Below are positions 11,354-21,821 of a DNA stretch of 64,000 bases, in pieces (the stretch's first letter is position 1; every line of letters starts with the position of its first letter). The stretch lies in the NCBI GenBank assembly GCA_011799875.1, contig CM022302.1, positions 324,305,114 through 324,369,113 on the forward strand, read 5' to 3'. The notes beneath the pieces are model-generated. The model ran no database searches and was not told where the DNA came from. It saw only the letters and a program-made list of their open reading frames with translations. The translations under genes and the position numbers were made by a program. Origin of the DNA: Thinopyrum elongatum. Its lineage: Eukaryota > Streptophyta > Magnoliopsida > Poales > Poaceae.

Positions 11354-12877
11354 TGATACGTCCATTTTGCATCATGCTTTTATATTGATATTTATTGCAT
11401 TATGGGCTGTTGTTACACATTCTAGCACAATACTTATGCCTTTTCTCTCTTATTTTACAAGGTTTACATAAAGAAGGAGAATGCCGGCAGCTGGAATTCT
11501 GGACTGGAAAAGGAGCAAATCTGAGAGACCTATTCTACACAACTCCAAAAGTCCTGAAACTTCATGGAGAATTATTTTGGAATATATAAAAAATATTGGG
11601 CGAAGAAAGCACCAAAGGGGGGCCACCAGCCATCCACAAGGGTGGGGAGCGTGCCCTACCCCCCTGGGCGTGCCTCCCTACCTTGTGGGCCCCCTGGCTG
11701 GCCTCCGGTGCCCATCTTCTGCTATATGGTGTGTTTTGACCTGGGAAAAATCAGAAGGAAGCTTACGGGATGAAGTGCCGCCGTCTCGAGGTGGAACCTG
11801 GGCAGAACCAATCTAGGGCTCCGGCGGAGCTGTTCTGTCGGAGAAACTTCCCTCCGGGAGGGGGAAATCGAAGCCATCGTCATCACCAACGATCCTCTCA
11901 TCGGGAGGGGGTCAATCTCCATCAACATCTTCACCAGCACCTTCTCCTCTCAAACCTTAGTTCGTCTCTTGTATCCGATCTTTGTCTTAAAACCTCAGAT
12001 TGGTACCTATGGGTTGCTAGTAGTGTTGATTACTCCTTGTAGTTGATGCTACTTGGTTTATTCGGTGGAAGATCATATGTTCAGATCCTTAATGCTATTC
12101 AATACCCCTCTGATTATGAACATGAATATGCTTTGTGAGTAGTTATGTTTGTTTCTAAGGACATGGGAGAAGTCTTGTTATAAGTAATCATGTGAATTTG
12201 GTATTCGTTTGATATTTTGATGAGATGTATGTTGTCTTTCCTCTAGTGGTGTTATGTGAACATCGACTACATGACACTTCACCATGATTTGGGCCTAGGG
12301 GAAGGCATTGGGAAGTAATAAGTAGGTGATGGGTTGCTAGAGTGACAGAAGCTTAAACCCTAGTTTATGCGTTGCTTTGTAAGGGGCTGATTTGGATCCA
12401 TATGTTTCCTTCTATGGTTAGATTTATCTTAAATCTTCTTTCACAGTTGCAGATGCTTGCGAGAGGGGTTAATCATAAGTGGGAGGCTTGTCCAAGGAAG
12501 GACAACACCCAATAACCGGTCCACCCACATATCAAATTATCAAAGTAACGAACGTGAATCATATGAGCATGATGAAAACTAGCTTGACAGTAATTCCCAT
12601 GTGTCCTCGGGAGCGCTTTGCTTTATATAAGAGTTTGTCCAGGCTTGTCCTTTGCTACAAAAAGCATTGGGCCACCTTGCTGTACCTTAGTTACTTTTGT
12701 TACTTGTTACCTGTTACGAATTATCTTATCACACAACCATCTGTTACCGATAATTTTAGTGCTTGCTGAGAATACCTTGCTGAAAACCGCTTGTCATTTC
12801 CTTCTGCTCCTCGTTGGGTTTGACACTCTTACTTATCGAAAGGACTATGATAGATCCCCTATACTTGTGGGTCATCA
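11354..12877 (+). repeat. 5' LTR of element S (1,524 bp)
   Basis: Begins TGATACGTCC and ends GGGTCATCA, so TGAT and ATCA form the terminal inverted repeat. The primer-binding site lies 10 bp downstream. There is no second copy in the window, so age cannot be estimated. Confidence 0.85.
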
Positions 12878-12887
12878 AGACTCTTTC

Positions 12888-12905
12888 TGGCGCCGTTGCC
12901 GGGGA
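12888..12905 (+). promoter_or_regulatory. Primer-binding site of S (tRNA-Asp)
   Basis: TGGCGCCGTTGCCGGGGA, the complement of the 3' end of plant tRNA-Asp, typical of Athila-lineage elements. It sits 10 bases after the LTR end. Confidence 0.88.
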
Positions 12906-12968
12906 GTGAAGCGCCTTTGGTAAGGAAACATTTATATTGCGTGCTGAAATTTACTGTCACTTGTCACT

Positions 12969-13862
12969 ATGGAAAATAATCCTTTGAGGGGCTTGTTCGG
13001 GGTATCTTCACCTTGACCGGAAGAGCAAAGAGTTGCTCCTCAACCTACTACACCTACTGAAAATATTTATTATGAAATTCCTTCGGGTATGATAGAGAAA
13101 CTGCTAGCTAATCCTTATGTAGGAGATGGAACATTACATCCCGATATGCACCTAATCTATGTGGATGAAGTTTGTGGATTATTTAAGCTTGCAGATTTGC
13201 CCGAGGATGATGTCAAGAAGAAGGTCTTCCCTTTATCTTTGAAGGGAAAGGCATTGACATGGTATAGGCTATGTGATGATATTGGATCATGGAACTACAA
13301 CTGATTGAAATTGGAATTTCATCAAAAGTTTTATCATATGCATCTGGTTCATCGTGATCAGAATTATATTTATAATTTTTGGCCTCATGAAGGAGAAAGT
13401 ATCGCTGAAGCTTGGGGGAGGCTTAAGTCAATGTTATATTCATGCCCCAATCATGAGCTCTCAAGGGAAATTATTATTCAGAATTTTTATGCTCGGCTTT
13501 CTCATAATGATCAATCCATGCTCGATACTTCTTGTACTGGTTCTTTCATGAAGAAGGATATTGAATTCAAATGGGATTTACTGGAAAGAATTAAACGCAA
13601 CTCTCAAGACTGGGAACTCGGCGAAGGTAAGGAGTCAGGTATAAACCTTAAGTTTTATTGTGTTAAATCTTTTATGGATACCGATGCTTTTCATGATTTT
13701 AGCACTAAATATGGACTTGACTCTGAGATAGTAGCTTCCTTTTGTGAATCATTTTCTACTCATGTTGATCTCCCTAAGGAGAAGTGGTTTAAATATCATC
13801 CTCCCATTCAAGTAAAAGTAGTAGAACCTATTATAGTTGAAGAAGAAACTATTACTTATAAT
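12969..13862 (+). pseudogene. Athila-type gag, truncated, two nonsense codons
   Basis: One frame from ATG 12969 (starts MENNPLRGLFGVSSP). In-frame TGA codons occur at 13014-13016 and 13302-13304; both are one C-to-T change away from CGA. The body resembles Athila gag: a region around HPDMHLIYVDEVCGLF and GKALTWYRL, then a second block with FYHMHLVHRDQNY and NFWPHEGESIAEAWGRL. This protein normally assembles the virus-like particle. The frame stays open until the join at 13862, where gag-like sequence stops after TYN and the next codons belong to element B. It is a dead gag fragment, not a host gene. Confidence 0.82.
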
Positions 13863-16800
13863 CTTCTATTGCGGCCTCTGTCCCCTATTCTCTGACTTCT
13901 TCAACGACATTATGTACACATACGGCTTCCATCTTCTTGATTTCACGCCGAATGCTGTACTGTGCTTGTCCATTTTTGCTCATCTTTGTGAAAATTTTGC
14001 TGGAGTGGCTCCCAATACTGCCCTTTTCCGCCACTACTTTTTTCCCCGTATCCAAAAAGGGGAGGCCCTCTCTGGTTCTATCGCCTGGATTCCAAGGGCT
14101 TGGAATAAGGAAATATACCCAGAAGGGGTTTACCGCGAGAAGTGGGACGAATGGCGGGCTGAGTGGTGCTGGATCAAGGAAGCAGATCCCCATCCGTTCT
14201 GTTTGCCTCGACAGCAGAAGGCGGTCCGTGGTAGTGGCTGGAGCGATCTCGCTGCTGAAGATGAAAAGCTCACGATTGCCACCACCAGGATCCTTCGCCT
14301 GAAAGCTGCCGGGCTAACAATGGAGATGATCGGCTTCGATTTCCTCCGCCGCCGCATCGCCCCCTTGCAGAATAAAGCGAGACCAGCTTGGGAATACCGA
14401 AACGCAGCAGACATCATGAGACTGCGCCCCGGATTGAACAACAATTTGACTGCTATGCAACTTGGCGCTCTCCGTCATAGGCTATTCCAGCGCGACAACA
14501 AGCATCGGTTGCCGGCAAGAATTGTCCCTCTGTGCAACAACTCTGCCCTGGGGTCGATTATCACCACCATGCCACTGTTCAACGCCCACGGTCTTGACGC
14601 GACTTGGGTCGAGCCATCCGAGGAAGAGGCACAAAAGTTCTTTGATAACTTGACAGAGAGAGCCGTCCGGGAAGAAGCAGACCTCATCCGAGCCACCACC
14701 GATGAAGAAGTGGCATACATCGCCACTAGGGCGGAGGAGGCGAATCTTGCTGCGGAGGCTGGCAGCGCTGGCTTCACAGAATGGGAAACCAGTGACGCAG
14801 AGGTAGTGGTGGAAGAAAATCCTGCCGGGAAGGACAAGGCTGCCGGGGAACAGAGCAGCACAGCCGCTTAGAGCTCGTCCGACGAAGACGCGGCTGAAGA
14901 AGAACTGCAAGAAGAGCTCCCAACCCCAAAGAAGATAAAGCGTGTTCTTCGGAAGGCTGCATCTGGCATCCTGGCAAGCCAACCTTTCTCGAGCAGCGAG
15001 GCTCCCGGCAAGAAAGTGGCCGGCAAGACTGCCCCATGGCAAGGAGTTCGACAGCAACCTGCGCGGCGTGCGAGACCCACACCAGCGGCAACTACTGAGG
15101 CGGCAAGGGTGTCTCGCACTACTGCATCGGAGGCTGAGGTGGCAGAAACACGCCAACCCCCCGCACCTGCTACAGCCAAGCGACCTAGGACCCCTCCTCC
15201 GCCTCCCCACACAGACACTGCAACGGAGGTCGATTTTGACATCTCCGGCTTCAGTCCGGAGCGAGAAGAGGAAGAGTGAGTATCTTGCCACAGCCTTTAT
15301 CTTCCAAATTCTGCATCAATCTTATTGACTTGCTCGTTTTGCCTCTGTAGTGATGCAGAAACCTTGGTGGAAAGGATGGAGAAGAGGACAAAGACTTCCA
15401 CGGGCGACGAGCCCCCGGCAGGCTTCATGAGCGCACCGGAAACTATTACCATCAGCCCCCAGCGTAAGTTCATTACTCTTTTTCCGTTGGGGAACGCTGA
15501 GGTTCCTATCCTTGCCACTGATATCTTTGGGCTTGCAGGAGAAGGACGGCAACAAAGGGAGTTATCAGGAGATACCCTCGTTGCGACACCTCCGTCGACC
15601 ACGCCGCCCACAAGCGCATCCCCGGCAAGAGATCACACCGAAGAGCTTGTCTTGGTTGAGGAGGAGCCGACAACCATGGGTACTGGCATCCTACCCCCGG
15701 CAACCGAGGTTGCCGGGAGGGGCGAGGCCACCTCTCGACAGCTCGATGCAGGTAACCGATTGCCTCAGAGCGCTTGCTATTCTTTCCTTTATCTCTCTTT
15801 CTTTTGTCTTCTTGAACTTCAATCTTGATCTCATTTTGTTTCTCTCCCTTGTCCTTTAGAATTCCCTGAGATGGAACACATGGACATCGACGCTGTCATC
15901 GAGGAGACCGCCAGGGATGTTGCCGCCGAAGCCGACAAAATCGCTGCCAGCGAGGCCGCCATGGATGCCACTGTAGATGCCGGCGGTGCCTTTGACGATG
16001 AGGCCGCCAAGACTGCACAGGAGGAACCCGCCAAGGAGTCTACTGAAGAAGGTGGCAAGGAGGTGGTGACCGCACTGACGGCATTCCTGCTGCAGGAGCG
16101 CCAGGCGCTGCGCCGGCCACGAAGCCCCCTGCTACTGGTGGGGCGGTTGCTGAGGATCAACCATCAACATCCGAAGTCCCCTCATCCAACAAATATCTCA
16201 AAGTTGGCGAGAACCTGTTTCTCAACTTGCCGGGGACGGCAAGCATTGGGGCACCGGCTGAAGGGGAAGTCTTTGATGAAGAAATCATCGCCGCTGCCGG
16301 GCTCGAGATTGTTGATGATTCAAGCGCCAGCAGTGGCAAATCTAAAGAGGATCAACTCCTCCAGGCCATGGGCAAAAATTTCCGCAAGCTCCAGGCACTT
16401 CACCGTGCTCGGAAAGAGAAAGCAGATTCCAGAATGGCAGTTGTCGAGGCGGCCAAAGCAGATTTTCAGAGGAGCGTCGAACAAATGCAAATCTGGTACG
16501 CCGAGGCCCTTCAAGAGTTGACTGCCAGCCGGGAACAAGAGCCAAAACTGGACAGAGATCCTCTTGAAACAATCTGACCTGGAGAAAGCGCAGGAAGAAG
16601 CTGCACAAAGAACTGCCGCTGAGGATGCTCTCCTGACGGAGCGTCGCATTGCACTTGACGCCCATGAGGAAGATCTTGTCGCACGTGAGCAGGCACTCGC
16701 CGCCAAGCTTCGCAGCAAAGATGAAGAAATCGAGAAGCTTGCTGCGCGGCGGACCCAGGAGTTGGAGCAGAAGCATAAGGAGGCGCTCGAAGCTCTGACT

Positions 16801-17568
16801 ATAGATCATGCCGGCAAGCTTAAGAAGGCCATCGATGCTGCCGAGGCTGCAGAGGCCGCCAAGAATGAACTGAGCGACAAAGTCAAGAAACTGGAAGTGG
16901 ATCTTGAAGAACACGGCAAGGAGCTCTCGACGCTCAAAGGTGACAGGGAAAAAACCCTCCACACCCAGGCGGAGATGCAAGTTGCTATGTATAACAAGAG
17001 CAAGCAGCTCTCTTCAGCAAATGATGCTATTGCTGATCTGAGGCTGAAACTGACCACGCTGGAGAAATCACTTGAGGACAGAAGGGCCCGCGAAAAGACC
17101 CTGAGCAAGGATCTCCAAGACGAGAAGAACCTGCTCAAGAGCGCCGCCGCCGCCCAAGTTGATTACGAAAAGGGGGTGGAAATCTGGACTGGACGCCTCA
17201 TCGATGCTGCGGAGAAGCTCACGGCACAATTATCATCCATGGGCCTGTCAAACTTCAAGTATTCCTCTGAAGAAAGAATATCCTCGAGCGCCAGGTTGAC
17301 CATGTTCTTCGAAAGCATCATTGATGCTATGAAGCTGCTTCAGTCTAACCGGGCGACCCAATTGGCCAACGAGTCCCGCCAGCTTTGCCGGGCCGTCCTC
17401 CGCAAGGTACTTATCAAGGTGGTGCATAATAATCCTGGCATCGACCTCACCAACGTGCTCGGCCGCCTACCAAAGGACGCAAATCTTGAGGCACTTGAGG
17501 AGCTTGTCACACCTATCCTTGAGAAGGTGGATTCAATCAAAAGGGTCGAAGGCCAGCGTAGAGATTAA
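13863..17568 (+). pseudogene. Antisense extra gene of B (four exons, broken)
   Basis: Homologue of the spliced gene in C and D, lacking about the first 80 codons. Exons inferred by alignment: to 15275, 15351-15463, 15539-15751 and 15860-17568; all three introns keep GT and AG. The N-terminal part is the domain often labelled 'putative gypsy-type transposon' (PF04195-like; motifs FSDFFNDIMYTYGF and RFRH-like FRHYFFP). The C-terminal part is an Ala/Glu-rich linker and a long coiled coil. Damage: TAG at 14869-14871 where C has GAG, a 1-nt loss near 16068, and a 2-nt loss near 16530, after which the coiled-coil frame (16564-17568) is open to the normal stop. It lies convergent with B pol. Function of the family is unknown. 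Confidence 0.78.
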
Positions 17569-18366
17569 CTGCTCCACCTCTTCTTGCCGTCGCCATTCCA
17601 TGCCAAAGACAATTAAGTCTTAAGTTAGAACTGTGGCAACTTATTAGTGTAATATAACTTGCTTATGTTTGGGTACATGTATGCTATCTCCCTTGTCTGA
17701 TTCCTTTATGTATGGAGCTCACCCTACGCTTACTGAAAAACTTGCCGGCGTGCAACCTGCCGCGAGCGTTGGGTGTGGGACTTCAGCAGCCTGCTGGAGG
17801 TGCAGCAGCCGGCAAGACTCCTTGGCGTTCTCAGTGCAGCCACTTAAATCGTTGAGCGGACTTGAAACAAAATAAGGGCACAACCGATTACAACAAGGGT
17901 TCCTTCGCGTGCAGGTTTTCCATACAAAATTTGAAATCATCTAAGGAAAATAACTTTGCAATAAAGGAAACTTGCCCTAAGTTTAAGAACTTAGCTTTCT
18001 GTCACTGTTCTTCCTCCGGTAAAGCGTCAATTCTGAATGTCGCCAACTGGTACCCATATCCTCCTCCCCCCTGACAAACGTGCACGCGAGGAATCCTTCT
18101 GTCTTTTGAGAAAAAGAAAGAAGAGAAAATAAAGATATGAAACCTTGGCGGTTCGTTAGAACTTACCGGGAGCAAGTGTCATAAAACTTCTTAGACAAAC
18201 AAGCATATATATATATATGAACATGGAAATCAATAAGGAAATGCACAACACTTAAATTTATCTATCCGGGCTCAGGGTCTGCACCTGGCTTTGTACAAAG
18301 GATTACATGCCTTGCCGGCAAGACTTGTACAAAAGGGGGTTGCCGGGGGCCCCCAGCAACCGCGCC
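17569..18366. other. Spacer between convergent antisense gene and pol of B
   Basis: About 800 bp separating the stop of the antisense gene from the stop of pol, matching 30694-31492 in C and 58044-58881 in D. It should contain 3' untranslated regions and polyadenylation signals for both transcripts. A short TA run lies near 18207. It holds repeated TTGCCG/CGGCAAG motifs (for example near 17740-17820) but no gene. Confidence 0.6.
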
Positions 18367-21300
18367 TTATGGGTAGAACTTGCGAAGATGTTCGATATTC
18401 TAGGAATTGCTCACTGGAATGCCATCTTCGGTCTCCAAGTGGACAACGCCGGGCTTGGTGACTCGTACTACCCGATAAGGGCCTTCCCACTTTGGCAACA
18501 ATTTGTTTGAATTCTTGGCGGACTGAATCCGCCGAAGAACAAGGTCGCCTTCCTCAAGGCTTCGGGCATGAACTTTGCGGCTATGGTAGCGACGCAAAGC
18601 TTACTGGTAGCGTGCAGCTCGCACAGCAGCCTGAAGACGATTCTCCTCAAGGAGCACAGCGTCATCTTGCCGCAGTTGCTCTTGCTCAAGCTCATTATAA
18701 GCAAGTACTCGAGGTGATCCGTACGTGAGTTTCATGGGGAGAACTACTTCCGCTCTGTAGACCAGAGCGAAGGGTGTCTGGCCGGTTGCTCGATTTGGTG
18801 TCGTTTTGATTGACCAAAGAACCGCCGGCAACTCATCAATCCAGCGTCTTCCGCACTTTCTCAGCCTGTCAAAGGTTCTGGTCCTGAGACCGCGCAGCAC
18901 TTCAGCATTAGCCCTCTCCGCTTGGCCGTTGCTTCTCGGGTGAGCAACAGAGGCAAAACAAATTTTGCAGCCAAGGCCTTGGACGTACTGCATGAAGGTG
19001 CGACTTGTGAATTGCGTACCGTTGTCGGTGATGATCCTGTTGGGCACACCGAAACGGCAAACTATTCCTTTAAAGAACTTGACGGCTGATTGCGCTGTCA
19101 CCTTCCTCACCGCTTCCACTTCCGGCCACTTTGTGAACTTGTCAATTGCAACGTACAAGTACTCAAAGCCCCCGGTAGCACGGGGGAAGGGGCCCAATAT
19201 GTCGAGCCCCCAGACCGAAAATGGCCAGGAGAGAGGGATCGTCTGAAGAGGTTTAGCTGGCTGACATGATTTCTTCGAATGAAACTGGCATGCTTCACAC
19301 TTGGGTACTAGTGCAGTTGCATCCTGGAGAGCGGTGGGCCAAAAGAAACCTTGCCGGAATGCTTTCCCGACAAGTGCTCTTTATCCTATGTGAGAGCCAC
19401 ATATGCCTCCATGTATCTCTGCCAACAGCTCTAGTCCATCCTCCCGAGGAATGCACTTCAATTTCACACCGTTCGGTCTCTTTCTATACAGGACGTCATC
19501 GACGAACTTGTACATAACAGACCGACGGGCTACTTTTTTCGCTTCTTCCTGTTCCTCCGGGAGTTCTCCTGTCTGAAGGAAATGGACAATGTGCTGCGCC
19601 CATGCTGGAGCCTGGGGCTCGACAGCTAGGACTAAAGGCATCTCCTCCGCCGGGGGAACATTTGTCTCGACAGTGAAAACGTGAGGTTCCGCCAGAGCCT
19701 ATCGTTCCCTGGCAGGTTTGTCGTTGATCCCAGCAAGTTCCTTGCCGGCGGCTCCGGGGAGCTCTGCCGGAAAGTACCATCCAGAATTGAACTTTCTTCT
19801 CTTTTCTTGCCGCATCGATGGCGCCTCGGATGGTTGAGTCAAATGGAGCACAAAAGTTCCTTGTTCCACAGGCAACTTGAGGGCGGCGCGCTTTGACAGG
19901 TCGTCAGCAATATTGTTCTCCGCACGAGGGATGTGCTTCATTTGCAGACCGTCAAATTGCTCTTCCATTTTTCTCACTTCATCCACGTAGGCTTGCATTA
20001 ATGGACTCTGATAACTCTTGTTAACTTGCCTGACGACAAGCTGCGAATCGCCTCTGATGACGAGCTTCTTGATACCAAGGTCTGCCGCGATCCTGAGACC
20101 GGCAAGCAAGCCCTCGTACTCCGCAGTGTTGTTCGTCGAACTCTCTCGGGGAAAATGCATCTGGATTACGTACTTGAGGTGCTCTCCGGTGGGTGCGACA
20201 AGTAGCACGCTAGCACCGGCGCCTTGCAGGGAAAAATCCCCGTCAAAGTACATACCCCATTCCTGATCGATTTCCTTGCCGGGGAGAGTTGTTTCTTGAA
20301 CCTCTTCGTCTGGCGTTGGGGTCCATTCCGCAATGAACTCTACCAAGGCCCTGCTCTGAATTGTCGAAGTGCTTTCAAACTTGAGAACAAAGCTCGACAA
20401 CTCCAACGCCCACTCCACAATCCTGCCGGTTGCTTCTGGATTTCGCAAAATCCGTAGCAACGGGAAGCGAGTGACGATGGTGATTTCATGTGCTTGAAAA
20501 TAATGGCGCAGCTTCCTCGACGCCATAAGGAGGCCGAAGAGCAACTTCTGCACGCCAGAATATCTTGACCTAGCTCCTTGCAAAAGAGAGCTAACAAAAT
20601 AAACTGGGCGCTGCACCACCTTTTTCTTCTGCACTGGTTCTTCTGACTACGTAGATTCTATCTTGCCGGGATCAACCCTTGCCGGGGAAGATCCTGCCGC
20701 GTTCCCTGATGGTCCTGCCGCTGGTGTTGCTTCCTCATCAGCTTCTCTCTGCGCCACTAACGCAACACTAACCACTTGATTTGTCGCTGCCAAATATAGC
20801 AGCAACGGCTCTCGTGGTTTAGGCGCGACTAGCGTCGGCGGAGAAGAAAGGTATTTCTTCAAATCTTGTAGCGCAGCCTCCGCCTCCGGAGTCCATTTCA
20901 TTGGACCTGCCTTCTTCAAAATTTTGAAAAACGGCAGGGCGCGCTCAGCAGATTTGGAAATAAACCTGCTTAGAGCAGCAACACAGCCGGCAAGACGACG
21001 GACATCCTTGATGCGTCTTGGTGCTTCAATCTGCTCAATAGCTTTGATCTTGCGGGGTTAGCTTCGATCCCTCGTTGAGATACAAAGAATCCGAGAAGCT
21101 TGCCGGAAGGAACACCAAACACGCACTTCTCAGGATTGAGCTTTAAGTTGATCTTGCGCAGATTTGCAAATGTCTCTTCTAGATCTTTTATGAGCATCGC
21201 TTTGTCCTTGGTTTTGACCACTATATCATCCATATATGCCTCCATATTTCTATGGAGCTAAGGTTCAAAACCAATTTGAACCGCTCTCACAAATATAGAA

Positions 21301-21818
21301 CCAGCACATTTGAACCCGAAAGGCATTCGTATAAAACAATACGTACCACATGGGGTGACAAATGCGGTCTTTTCTTCACCTTCTTTTGCCATTAAGATCT
21401 GATGATACCCTGAGTAGGCATCAAGGAAGGACAGTAGATCACAACCAGCGGTGGAGTCCACAATCTGGTCGATGCGCGGCAAGGGAAAGTGATCTTTTGG
21501 ACAGGCTTTATTGATGTCTGTATAATCAATACATAGCCTCCATTTCCCATTCGCCTTGCGCACTACAACCGGATTAGCCAACCAGGTTGGGTGAAGTACT
21601 CCTCTGACCAATCCTTCCGCCTCCAGCTTCCTGATTTCTTCGGCAATGAATTCCTACCGTTCCAAGGCTTGCTTCCTGACCCTCTACTTGATGGGCCGCG
21701 CGTGAGGATAGACAGCAAGGTGGTGCTCAATTACCTCCCTGGGAACACCGGGGATGTCAGACGGTTGCCATGCAAACACGTCGACATTCGCCCGCAGGAA
21801 GGCAATGAGCGCGCTTTC
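18367..21818 (-). pseudogene. Pol of B: RT, two RNases H, integrase (decayed)
   Basis: Follows the TAG that ends gag-protease, in the same frame. RT has its YMDD at 21225-21236. The first RNase H lacks the usual first Asp (LLYLAATN where DAS is expected). A second RNase H of the type special to the Tat lineage follows, with MYFDGDF, AEYEGLL, RGDSQLV and NIADDLSK. Integrase includes ITDNGTQFTS and NGQAERAN. Damage includes TAG codons near 21684 and 21652, TAG at 21258-21260, a 1-nt deletion near 21056, a stop at 20647-20649 and a TAG just before the last ten codons (18400-18402). It cannot make the polyprotein. It ends in the conserved NIEHLRKFYP. Confidence 0.82.
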
Positions 21819-21821
21819 CTA
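21819..21821 (-). other. Conserved TAG between gag-protease and pol (B)
   Basis: Context AAA TAG GAA AGC on the minus strand, identical in C and D. RT continues in the same frame. Confidence 0.75.

Larger units (their letters stand above)
11354..13862 (+). mobile_element. Element S: Athila-type (Sabrina/WHAM-like) fragment
   Basis: A complete 5' LTR, a tRNA-Asp primer site and the first 298 codons of gag of an Athila-lineage Ty3 element. It ends abruptly at 13862 inside gag, where the sequence changes to the antisense gene of element B. The rest of gag-pol and the 3' LTR are not in the window. Assignment to the Sabrina/WHAM group is from recognition of the LTR start and gag style, not from a search. 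Confidence 0.82.

Noticed and set aside
11395..12923. Several 60-110 codon frames inside the S LTR and leader
   Set aside because: They lie in a known LTR type and have no domains.
13837..14871. Single 344-codon gene starting in gag of S
   Set aside because: A chimeric frame produced by the deletion junction at 13862-13864; its start codon lies in Athila gag and the rest is exon 1 of the B antisense gene.
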